Part shown: positions 20,629 to 31,387 of the stretch, one piece after another
Position numbering within the stretch: position 1 is the first letter of the stretch
Layout of the letters: the number at the start of each line of letters is the position of its first letter
DNA from: Helichrysum umbraculigerum
Lineage: Eukaryota; Streptophyta; Magnoliopsida; Asterales; Asteraceae
NCBI GenBank assembly: GCA_949592205.1
Contig: CATIUR010000017.1
Span: forward strand, 310,001-374,000
Direction of reading: 5' to 3'
DNA length: 64,000 bases
Notes under the pieces: model-generated
Told to the model about the DNA's origin: nothing
What the model saw: only the letters and a program-made list of their open reading frames with translations
Databases searched by the model: none
Position numbers and translations under genes: made by a program

Positions 20629-23600
20629 ATGGCGAGAGCATTTGACAAGGGCCACAATATTTTGGTGGATCTGAACCTTGAAGCCAAGCGGACTGACAGG
20701 GTTTCTGATATTCTTCATTTTCTTGCACGATCACGGATTCGATACGCCATTACGGCCAATCCTCCTATCTCTCAGGCTATACTGAACGATTTCTGGACGG
20801 ATATTGTATATGAAGAATCTGTCAATCCGCCAGAGATTCGAGCTACGGTTAGTGGTCAACCTGTTACATTTTCGGCTGGTAATCTCCGTGAGATTTTGCA
20901 GCTAGGTACAGTAGAACAGGAAAATGGGGATATTGAGTATCCTATGGATTTTATAGAGGGTGCTATAGGTCGTATGGGTTATACAGGAGATAGACGCGGA
21001 CGTCAGTTCCAGAAACCTCTGGTTATTGGTCAGTGGAGGTTTCTCTGGCACGTGATGAATATCGTTTTTGCAGCGAAGAAGGGTGGTTTTGATGAGTTGA
21101 GCCCTGCGATTTTATCGGCTACACTGTCACTGGTTTATAATAAACCATACAGTTTTTGTGATTATCTTTTTGGTGAGATTGCGAAACAGATATCGGGGTC
21201 TGTTAGATCAAGATTTTTGGTTTACCCGCGATTTTGCATGTTGATTATCCGTGCGCGTCTACCGGATTTGGCTATACCTGAACCATATCTAGTGGTTAAT
21301 ATGATTGACCATCGTGGGTATAATGCCATGTTCATGCAGACGGTTAGGAAGGAGGGAGTGGTGAAACCGGAGGTCAAACCACTCTTTGGGTATATTATTG
21401 ACCCGAACTACGTTGCACCGCCAAATCATGGGTGGTTAGACGTTGCTCCTACTGCTGCTGATGTTGTACCGGAACCTGCAGCTGAGGAGGCTCAACCTGA
21501 AGATCCACAAGGGCTCCTTGGGGATGTTCTTATTCAGGTTGGTCAGGTTGATCAGCAAGTGAATCAAGAGGTCGCTGCACAAGTTGTGCAAGAGGTTTTG
21601 GAGCAGAATGATGATGCAACGAATCCTTTGCTTCAGGATATTGATAGTTATTTTGCACCATCTGAGGTAATATTTTATTTATGTAATAATATAGATGCTT
21701 AGTTGATAGATTTTTTTTATTAATAATAGATGCATAATATTATTATCTAATGATTATGATATTAGATATTTAGTTAATTGGATATTATTTCTGATTTTAA
21801 AATATAAATATCATTACACGAACAGGAAGCTGAAGCTGAGGCTGCAAACCCAGAAGTTGTATTACTTGAGGGGGAGCAGATACAGCTAGATGAATCAGTT
21901 GTTGTACCGACTGAGGTATTATATCTGATTAATCTTAAATATATAGAACTCGTATGATAGAGCTTATGCTAATCATAAATGTTTAATATATTCAAAATTT
22001 AGGATCCTGTTAGATCATCTAGAGGTCGTGATGGTGAGACGGCTTCAGATGAGGATTCTGAGAATACACCTTCTCCTCCTCCGTCTATTTCTGAAAAGAA
22101 GAGAAAAGGAAAGGGTATTATGGAGGAAAAAATTGGGGAGATTGATACTCAATTGATGAAGCGTCCGAGAATGCTTACTATTCGAGAAGGTTAGTATTGA
22201 TTATAAAAGTTAAATAATCTTAACTTGTTGTTTATCAAGGGTTAAACTGAGACAGTTAATTATGTATACAGTTGCTCAGGATACACCACAGGTGGAGATG
22301 GATACACCGGTGGTTACTGAACAGATGTCTGTACCGCTTCAGGTATGAGATATAAGTTCTATAACTATAAGTGTTATGCAATTAATTAGAGTTTGCGACA
22401 GAGTAATCTGTAACAATAACTGATTTTAATTGTGTTTAACTTTACAGCATGAGGTTGCTGATCTAGTTCGTGGAGCTAATTTTCCGACGAATAAGGGCGC
22501 TAGATTTGCGACAAACTTGCTTACGCAGGCTTTGTCTCAACCTCATACACCGCTGACCAGATACTGGCATATTGAGTCTCTTACACCGCCTGGACCAACA
22601 ACGATACCTGTTACTCCGACGACTGATGCTGAAAGGATTATGTCCTTAGAGTTGAGGGTAAAGGATTTAGAGAAGCTTACTTCTCAGATTCCAGAGCTGG
22701 TGTCGAACAATCTTCTTCTTGCTCAGCAGATTCTCAAACAGAGTGAATTTTACAATCTGCTGATGAAGACTCATGAGACTTTGCTTGCAGACTTCAATGT
22801 GCAGAGACTGAAGTTATCTTCTTTGGAGAGTCTGGTCTTGAGATCGCATTCAGGACAGTCTACTCAGGGGGAGATATTGGTATATCTGGAGTCTTGCAGA
22901 GAAAATGAGCTGAAGAGGAAGAGAGATTCAGACAAGGACGATGATCCCAATGCACCAGAAGGTGGTGAGCAGACTGGTCCTTCAAAGACTGGTGAGCAAG
23001 CTACGATTCAGGGGGAGTCTGGTGCTGGTGCTAGTGGTTCTGGAGCAGGTACAAGTGCAGATAAGACTGTACCGGGTGATACTGAAGCTGGTAAGATAAC
23101 TTAGTATTATCATAGTACTGTAATATTTGTAATAGTTTGTAGTGAACAAATGTAAACTTAATTTATTGTGTAAATATATTTGGCTTAGGGTTATTATTAT
23201 TTTAAGTAAAATATGTTTGGTAATTTAAGTTTATATAATTATGTTAAGATAAAATAGTGATCGAAAGACTTCCGACTCATTGAGTAGTCGAGCGGCGTGT
23301 TCTGATTAATTTCGGCGGTCAAAATTTTATAATAACATATACATTTTAGATTTGATTATGGATTTAAGACCGTAAGGTATATAAGTAATTAACAAGTTAA
23401 AAATGTATTCATATTAACTAGACAAATGATATATAATTTAAAGGTTAAATTGATAATGAATGAGATCAATTAACACTTGGAAATTATATTAGGTAATTAA
23501 TAGTAAATTTAAATGTTTGGTGATTATTCACAATGCATTAGAATTTAAAATTAATTAATATTTGTTAAGTAGACTTAAGAGATTTTGGATTGATTCAGGG

Positions 23601-24123
23601 TAATCAATTAAAGATTTTATAAGTTATTTGTAAATTGCGTTAAAATATACAAAAGAATTAATAAAGAAATTCTTAGGTTGATTCAGGGAAATCGATAAGA
23701 GAGTTTTAATTATTAATATTGATTTGTATTTGTGGTTTTCTCTTAGGATTGGAAATGCTTGATCTATCTGATTCGGAAGATGATATTTTTGATGAGATAG
23801 ATGAAGACATTGATTTTGATCTTGAGGATGGAGAATTTCTACCACCTACTGATTAGACTGCTGTACCTGAGATTGTGCAAGACATTGGTGTAGATCCAGA
23901 TGCGAATATAGATGAACACCATGTGAGCCCATCTAGGACAGAAGTTATTATTGAAAATGAACAAGGTCCAATGATTGTCGATGTAGATGAAGAAATCGAT
24001 GACTCAACCGATTCTGAAAAAGATGAAACTTTGATTCCTACCAAGAATCCTTCTGTTTTTCTTAGGAAACTTCCAAAGCTGAAGAAGAAGATTGGAGTTT
24101 CAGAAGTTGAAGAAGAAGATTGA
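20629..24123 (+). CDS. Multi-exon env-like / putative plant transposon protein gene of element B
   Basis: Predicted exons: 20629-21666, 21826-21915, 22003-22189, 22272-22342, 22448-23090 and 23747-23856. All five introns have GT-AG ends and the phases join without breaks, giving about 712 codons. An in-frame TAG at 23854 ends it, but the frame stays open to TGA at 24123, so the TAG may be a mutation. The N-terminal 250 residues match the env-like proteins of C and E (FSAGNLREILQL, WRFLWHVMNIVF, SLVYNKPYSF, LVYPRF). An acidic Gln/Val-rich stretch, a basic EKKRKGKG cluster, a coiled coil (about exon 5 start) and a Gly/Ser-rich tail follow. No signal peptide or membrane segment. The last exon is very acidic. 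Function unknown; nuclear or nucleic-acid association is an inference from the basic clusters. Confidence 0.7.
23091..23746 (+). other. Intron 5 of env-like gene, element B
   Basis: Donor GTAAGATA at 23091 and acceptor TTTTCTCTTAG ending 23746; 656 bp, AT-rich, no ORF. If unspliced, translation would stop at 23104. Confidence 0.55.
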
Positions 24124-24460
24124 GTCTGGCGAGCCGAGTCCTTTACTGGGCTTGGGCTGCGAGTTGGACCGAACTCGCAGGCCCATGCGAGCTGAGACAA
24201 GCTGATCGTATATAATGTTTTTTTTTATTCATAAAAAACATAACTTTTGCCATTCGGTTTTTCTGATCTGCGAATTCACTAAACCCAGAGAAAACTAATA
24301 CCTAACGGCTAGGCTTTGACGTATTATTCGTTTAAAGTTAAGCTTTATAAACGCAATTACGAACGTATTCGTTACTAGTAAGATAACACCGTATTGAGGG
24401 ATTCCGCACCTTAATACTACAGATAACGAAGTTATCGATCCTAAAACTAGGGGACTTACA
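24124..24460 (+). repeat. 3' LTR remnant of element B
   Basis: Contains GGGCTTGGGCTGCGAG, the counterpart of the LTR block before TATA in C and D. TATATAATG (24210-24218) and CCGCACC and 'gatcctaaaactagggga' blocks follow, ending GGGACTTACA. The TGTTGG start and a polypurine tract are not visible, so the 5' end is missing or diverged. Confidence 0.6.
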
Positions 24461-27400
24461 GGATCTCAAGGATCCAGGGAGTTATTGATAATGGCGGTAC
24501 CACCATAACTATAACTGCTGAATCTGTCAGGGAGGCTTTACAACTCCCTGCCCATGAGATATATGACCCACTGCCGGATGGAAACGATGCCAAAGGAGGC
24601 ATAGTCAATCTCACTGGGATTGACTGTAAAATTTCCACCGATGCAAGTGGAAATGTCAAGTATCTCACTGTCCATAAAACGAAAATGGATGGGGTTTGGA
24701 ATGTTCTATTCTCCAACTTCATCCAATGTCTGGGTACCAAAACAGGGAGTTTTGATCAGTTTAGTACCCTTGAAGCACAGATCAGTTGGTCACTGGTCAA
24801 CTCTTTAAAAGTTGACTATGCAAGTGTGATTTTTAATGATTTGGTTAATCGAGTCTCTGAGCCTACCAGGGCAAAATATGTTCCATATGGCAGATTTTTA
24901 TCACTGATTTTCAAAAATCAATTTGCTGCCTATGATGTTGTGCCATTCAAAGGCTTTGAACCAACCCTGGTAGGGAGTCAGATATTTTCAAAACCTGCAT
25001 TTGTGGCTCTCCCTGAATTTATGAAACCGAGGATACTTGCACCTCAGCCTGTAACATCTGTACAACCGTCTGTTGCCGCCCCCCACCGGCCACGTCGCTG
25101 AACACACCCCCAGCGACCACTGTGACTGAAATACCAACCAAGAAACCCAAAGCTGTTCCCAAACAAAAATCCAAATTAGGGTTGCTGACATTAAAGGATC
25201 AGCAACGTAGTAAAAAGAAGACATCTAAGGATGCCAGTGCTGGATCAGAGACTGTACGTTCAGTCCCTGAGGGCAGCACTGCTAAACCCACAGCTACAAC
25301 TACTTCGCTGGATTCCCGACAGTCCAGCGATTTCAAAAAGGGAAACCTACAGACAGCTGCAATGGATCAACCCATTGTCAGCAGTGCTTCGAGTGTACCC
25401 CACACTCTCAGTAAGAGTCACCCCAGCCACTTGTCATCCTCACGAAAGGATGACATTGAACAAAAAGGGCAAGTGACATCAGTGGGTGATAACACACTCA
25501 TATCTGATGTCACACCACAGGCTACAGACCCGGGCCAACTCTTATCTAACACCACTGCACTTGCTGATGAAACTTTACCACCTACCCATGGTGAAGTTGA
25601 GGCAACTCACTCTATTTCCGATGATCCATCAGCTAAACCACAGGCTAGTGATGATGAGGAAATCGAACCCATGGACACTGATACTGAATCTGATGAAAAG
25701 GAGCTACCAGTGACTGGAGTCCCTACTGCAGCGATTACTTCTTCTGCTCCAGTCACTGATATTCCAACACCAACAACAGCAACATCAACTCCACCAACAA
25801 CAACCGTATCTGCTTCTCCAGCAACCACCACAGCAGATGCTCCAGTGACTTCTCCTATGTCACCCATTAAAGAGCTGACAGAGATGTCCCTGTCAAGTAA
25901 TAACATTTCAAAGGTGGATGGAGATGACCTTCATGTCAGCGCCCTGGCAGGTGATCAGGGCGCCCAATCCAACACTCCTCCATCTCCAAAGGTCACAGGT
26001 GACATCTTAACCCATCAGCTGCTTATGGAATTTATTGCCTCCTCTCAACAACAGGTTAAAATTCTCACTGAGGAGCGCAATGAGTTAAAACAGTCTGTCA
26101 CTGATCTTACTGCAAAGGTTCACTCCTTGGCCACTGTCTATGAGCCAATTCCAGCATGGAGTGAATCCATCAGTGACAAAGTGAAAGCCATCGCTGATGC
26201 TGAGCTCAAGCATTATTCTGCTCTTCAAGTTCAATCTCAATCAACTGCTGAGCTGGCTGCCTATGCTAAAGGAAAATTGGTTGCTCATGATGATGCCATC
26301 TCTTCCCTTACAGAGAATCAGCAGGCTATATCAAGAGATGTTCTTAACCTCATCACTACATCTGATAATCTGGTCCCTGGTGTTCACAAAATGCATGATT
26401 GGAATCGTGTCTCCAGAGCAGATATCAGGGCTCTTCGATATGATTCTACCAAAATGTTCAAGCAGATTAGAGTTATGATGGTTCTCTTCAACTCTACTTA
26501 TTCTGATTCGGGGGAGAAAATGCAAGATGAAGGAATCAGAATGAATCCGAGTTTGAGAAATATATTGATGGATGAGGTCTTCTCACTGAGACCTATTGCT
26601 GAGAGGCCAGATGCTGAAGAAAAAGCAGTTGCAGAAGAACTTGCTGAACTGCAGCAAATTGATATGGATCCGACAGATGATGAGGCTGATGACTTCGAGC
26701 CTATAAATTGTTCAGTCCTGATGAGCTCAGGCTATATGATCAAAAAGTCAAGGAGTGGGCCAATGATGTGGCTGCACGTGTCCTGGGGGAGACAGTGATA
26801 GGCAGCAAATTGATTTTTGAAAGTCCTGATGAGCTCATCATTATCACGTGTCCTGGGGCTCCAAAGCCTAAAGATGAAGTTGTTGCCACTGATGGTGGTA
26901 ATGATGATGATGACAATGATGACAATGATGATAATGATGATGATCATATGGATGAACAGAGTGATGATGAAGATATGGAAGATCATGTACCCATTTCTTC
27001 TATCAAGAAAAGAAAAAGATCAAGTGATTCATCAGCTCCAAAATCTAGCAGCAAATCTCCTCCCACTGAAAAGCATAACATCCAAGTCACTGATACTACT
27101 TTATCAGTGACTAATCTTGAAACACCAACCATCAATCCTCCAACCAACCCTATCACTAATACTACCTTATCAGTGATACACTTTGAAGAACCCCAACCTA
27201 TAGCGAGCAAAGAACCAGAGAGTCAATATGACTCTGCTGATGAACAAGCAACTGGATATCTTTCCACATCAGACTATGTGATTGATGATTCAGTTACCTT
27301 CTTTGAAGATCAACCTCCTCCAGCAACATAAGTATCAACAACAACCAAGCAAATCACACTTCCACTAACCTCATCAACAATCCAACCCACTGAAGCTACA

Positions 27401-28581
27401 ACAGTAACACCCCTCATCTGCACTTCTTCTCACATTCAAGCATCAGCTCCTGCAGTTACTTCATCTGTTCTCCCAATTCCATCAGAGTCAAATTCAGGGA
27501 GTCTGCGCTCAAGAGAAACTGATAAAGAAAGAATTGAAAGAAAAATAATGGAGCGCAGGGAGTCAGAAGAGAAATGCTTCTCAGATTCCAAGATGAACTA
27601 AACAGAAAAGAAGAAGAAGATAGAAAAAGGTGGCTAAGAATTCAATCAGATGCTGACAGAGACTTCATGTTATCAATCAGTGAGAAAGATGCCAAAGAAA
27701 GGGAAATCCAGTTTCGATTAAAAGAAGAACAAGAGGCAAATGATGCGCTGATTGCCAAACTTGCTGGAGAAAGTGAACAGCTAGAATATGAGTTAGAGCA
27801 ACAGCAAGAAAAGAAAGCTGCCCAATCGAAAAAGAAAGGGGGAGTAAGTAAGAAAGTTGATGAGATGTGGTCTGAGATAGACAGAAAAAGATATGCTCAG
27901 AGAATGACAGGGAGATCAAACCCAGCTCCTATTACCAAGGTTTTTCTGAGGAAGCCAAAGAACAAATCTCAACCTCAGCTTCAAATTCATAGAGGATCAG
28001 AGACTCAAGCAATTGCTCTGGATCAAGTCTGCAAGCTGCATAGAGAGGAGTGGAACGAGATTAGACTCGCTGTAAGTTGCTCGGCTAGTGCAGCAAAGCA
28101 GGAGGTTTTAGATGAGATTGAAAGGCTGTTCCAGAAGATGGTGGATTTACAGCTCCTCAGACCAGAAGACACTGTCATACTTGGTGAGGAGATCATTCGT
28201 CCACCAAGTCCAAGGTATAGAACAGGGACTTCCAGAATTCAAAGAGTCCCAAACACATCCAAACTTAATCTCTCCATCCCTGATAATGTTCTAAGATTGG
28301 AAGGCACTGAAGTCACTGAAGGTGAAATTGGCCTGGTCTACAGAGACCCTGATGGAAGACTTAGATTTCAGAGAGAAGCTGAACTTGAAAAGATAGATCA
28401 TGAGCAGCTAGTCCATCTGATCAGATGTGTGAGTGCTATGAAGAAAGATTCAAAGATGAGAACTGTTGTGCTGAATGAAGCCATAGAAAGAAGGTTCAGG
28501 TACCTGCCCTCATCAGATAAATATGAACTTGCTGATGAGCTCGATCTGGTGAAAGAAGAGGAAGTATGGAGAAATGAGTGA
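24461..28581 (+). pseudogene. Env-like gene of element E, several frameshifts
   Basis: Segments open in turn: about 24463-25101, 25122-26798, 26708-27328, 27332-27598 (after an in-frame TAA at 27329) and 27574-28581. The start is cut off by element B. The first segment matches the env-like domain of B and C (TITAESVREALQLP, then a Tyr-x-RF block). The second is Thr/Ser/Pro-rich with a basic KQKSKLG/RSKKKTSK stretch and a coiled coil (about 26020-26330). The third has an Asp/Asn run and an IKKRKRSS basic cluster. The last is a long Lys/Glu-rich coiled coil (27574-27850) followed by a compact domain ending at 28581. Frame breaks occur in a C run near 25090, near 26708 and near 27590. Same architecture as B and C despite low identity. 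Confidence 0.7.
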
Positions 28582-28823
28582 TCTTATGTAATTTTTGTTT
28601 TGTTAATTTGTAATAGACTTTCATGTAAGATTTCTTTTACATTTTAATGAAATATGATCACTTTGAGAAAACAAAATTTGAGCAAAGGTTGATTATATAA
28701 AAGAATCCAAAAAGAATTATGAATGGATCACAAGTACAAGTCACTGAATGTTTGATCTCAAACACTGACTATAAATTTTTATTCTAGCAACAAGTTTGTC
28801 TAAGGGACTTCATCATAATCATT
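28582..28823 (+). other. 3' noncoding region of element E
   Basis: AT-rich 240 bp between the env-like gene and the polypurine tract; nothing else seen. Confidence 0.5.
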
Positions 28824-28834
28824 TAGGGGGAGAT
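28824..28834 (+). promoter_or_regulatory. Polypurine tract of element E
   Basis: TAGGGGGAGAT immediately precedes TGTTGAG, the LTR start. Confidence 0.8.
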
Positions 28835-29819
28835 TGTTGAGTCACTGGTCGCTGACCTAGTCAAGTTGCTGGTCACTGACTAACTGACTCACTGAAGAAT
28901 GAGAAGAATTGAAGACTAAAGAAATGATCAAGACAAAGTCCCTGTTGCTGAATAAATATTGCTTGCTGAAATATTCGATTGCTGACATCAACCAATAAAG
29001 AATAACTCTCTGCTATGTGCAGTCGCTGATTACTCGTTGATCTGCAAAAGAGTTATTTCAATAAAGGCAGAAGTCGCTGCCCTTCAATAAATCAAGTAGC
29101 TAAAGATGCATCAAGTCTATCTACTCCATCAGAGCACGTTAGCTCGCAGCGAGTAAAGTGATTAGCGTTTCTTCAAATACTTCCGAATAAAGTACAAGGT
29201 ACAAGTCACTCATGTCTCTTACATCAGCAAGCATTCCTCGTATCACATATAACGTATGTATGACGTGTCAGAAGGCTATTGGCTACAGAAGAATGAGGGA
29301 ATCCTGATGAAGATTTGGGACCACATTAAACCGCCTCTTCAAACCAATCCAGCAGCGACACGTGTCATTCCAGATCCAAAAGTTGTTAGAATGTTTGTCT
29401 ATAAATAGTGAGCTCATTTGTACTTTGTTACTTGCCGTTTGTAAGAGTATTTTCATCACTTGTTTGTTCAGTGATTAGTTTGTCTAGTACTCTTTCAGCG
29501 AGCAGTGAGTTAGGAAAGTTAGTTGTTCGTCAGTGACTTGTCCTTTCTCTGTTTTGTACTTGTAATCTCTTAGCTAAGTGTTTGATTAGGATCAGCTTTG
29601 GCTATCCTATTCCGCAATCAACACTTCAGTGAATTTATAATAAAATTCACCTTTCAGCTAGTTTACTTGTGCAGCTTGTACTTATTATTGATATATTCTG
29701 TTTGCAATATTAAACAATTTTAAACTTGTAATAATCTGATTAATAATCATTAAAAAGTTTATAATTGTATTCAACCCCCCTTTCTACAATTATACTTGAC
29801 TGATTTGATTCCATATTCA
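28835..29819 (+). repeat. 3' LTR of element E
   Basis: Begins TGTTGAGTCACTGG. A CTATAAATAG TATA box lies at about 29400, and a T/C-rich end contains 'caacccccctttctacaa'. The end was placed at TTCA, 29819, because LINE ORF1 sequence follows; it may be off by several bases. Motifs GTCACTGA/TCACTGG recur inside it. Confidence 0.75.
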
Positions 29820-29829
29820 CTAAGTAATA

Positions 29830-31387
29830 GTGAACCAGGGACTCACAAACACTCATAAGAGAAATCAGGTAAACAATTTCTATGTTAATAACAATTCATC
29901 ACGATCGTACAAGGAGGCTTGTATGAACTCAATGAAGAAACCTGGTGCAAAATATATAAAGATTGAAAATGTCAGGAACTTGTATGTGGAACATTGTGTT
30001 GGCAAATCGGTGCTTGGGACTAGTTTCAATCTTAATGCCATAAACAACCTGAATAGGATGTTAGTTAAAGGGGGTTATGACAATTCTGCCATCTCGTATG
30101 TGGGTGGTTTAAAAGTGATGATTACATTCAAGGATAACAAAACAGCAAAAAAATTCATCTCAGAAAGAGATACTATTTGGGAAAAGTTTCTCTCCAATGC
30201 AGTAATATGGAATGGACAAGAGGTCAGCTATGATCGATTGACAAGGGTTAAAATACACGGGGTTCCTTACAAAATCAGGGATGATGTAGTCTATGATAAA
30301 ATCTGTTCAGATGTGGGTCTAAAGGTAATCGAATCCTTATTTGGATGGAATGCTTCGGATGTCTCATCTGGTGAATGCCTTGTGCTTACTAGCTCGGGTA
30401 GAACAGTTTCGGAAGAGCTCCAGTTGGATTATCCAAATGGGAAATGCAACATATGGATACAAGAGGTAGAGCTAGGATGGAGGCCCAATTTCTTGGACGA
30501 TGATCGGAAATCATGGTCGGAGAAATCACCATCTGATCGGAAGTCTGAAAAGGTCTGGGAAGATGAAGAGTTGGAAGGTAGATCGGTTCATGGGTCTGAT
30601 CAGTTGCATGGGAATAGCAAAAGCCAGGAAAACATAGAGTTGGAAGGTGAATCGGTGCATGGGAATGATCAGTTGCATGGGAATAGCAAAAGCCAGGAAG
30701 ACATCAGAAACAATAGAGTCAATATGGATAATGCTTTGGAGGGTAAATCCATTGGATCACGGCCAACTAATGGGCCTATCAAGCCCGTTTGGTTTACTGG
30801 ATTGGGTTTACAACATGAGCCTATTTCTCAACCCATGGAACATTTGAATGAAAACGATGGTCATATCGGGAGATTAAACAAAAAAAGAAAAAAGAAAACT
30901 GGGAATAAGACATCGAATAAGATTCAGGCGATTCCTGATCTGAATGAAGACGCAGACTACCCCTTTGATCTTGGTAGTCTCATTGAGAGGATAGGGCTTC
31001 AAGTCAAAGCGAACAACAGAAAGAAAAAAAACCGAGAATTGTATTCCTTTTGTTCAAAGTGAGGGCCCTTGTATTAAGAAGAGGAGAACTTTTGATTCTG
31101 CGTCGAGGGTTATGGAGAATTCGGATGCAAGATTGGGAGACTCAGTACCCTTTATCCCAGGTTCTATGGAAGAAAGTATTCTGGCATCGTCTGAGCTTGG
31201 AAATAATGTAGTGCAGGATAAGGAGGATAGTGGTAATGGACATATAACTATGACAGATGGTGGCTATATGTCAGAGGTGGAGGAAACAATTCGGGTAGCA
31301 GGAAGTCTTGGTATTGATCTTAATGATCACCAAGATCAGGTTTGGGATTTAATTAATGGTGATGAGCAAATATTGCAGGAACAATGA
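29830..31387 (+). pseudogene. LINE ORF1 remnant (RNA-binding protein)
   Basis: In plant L1 elements ORF1 is the RNA-binding partner of ORF2. Here the part after the RRM is kept: an RSYKEA linker, then a DUF4283-like region with the pattern VMITFKDNKTAKKF ... RVKIHGVPY (about 29930-30480). A Ser/Glu-rich region with two copies of a 25-residue repeat (around 30560-30700) and a basic KKRKKKTGN cluster follow. A TGA at 31060-31062 and a shift to another frame (31112-31387) break it. Its stop overlaps the ORF2 ATG as ATGA (31384-31387). The GTG at 29830 is not a real start; the first ATG in frame with good context is further in. Confidence 0.75.

Larger units (their letters stand above)
5350..24460 (+). 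mobile_element. Element B: Ty1/copia element with env-like gene, split by element C
   Basis: Visible parts are the end of pol (5350-7296), a noncoding module, a GCGAGT-motif region with a TATA box, a multi-exon env-like gene (20629-24123) and an LTR ending in 'gggacttaca' at 24460. Element C (9524-20495) interrupts it with TSD GTAAC. The 5' part, including gag, protease and integrase, must lie left of the window, beyond element A. B itself appears to sit inside the env-like gene of E, since E-type coding sequence starts directly at 24461. Confidence 0.7.
24461..29819 (+). mobile_element. Element E: 3' part of a Sirevirus-like element
   Basis: Visible are a decayed env-like gene, polypurine tract and one 985-bp LTR. 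The left part is beyond nested elements B and A. The LTR size, the GGGGGAGAT tract, and 'attcaacccccctttctaca' near the LTR end are typical of Sireviruses. Confidence 0.75.

Noticed and set aside
26732..26986. Ile-rich ORFs suggesting a membrane protein, minus strand
   Set aside because: Antisense of the Asp/Asn-rich run in the env-like gene of E.
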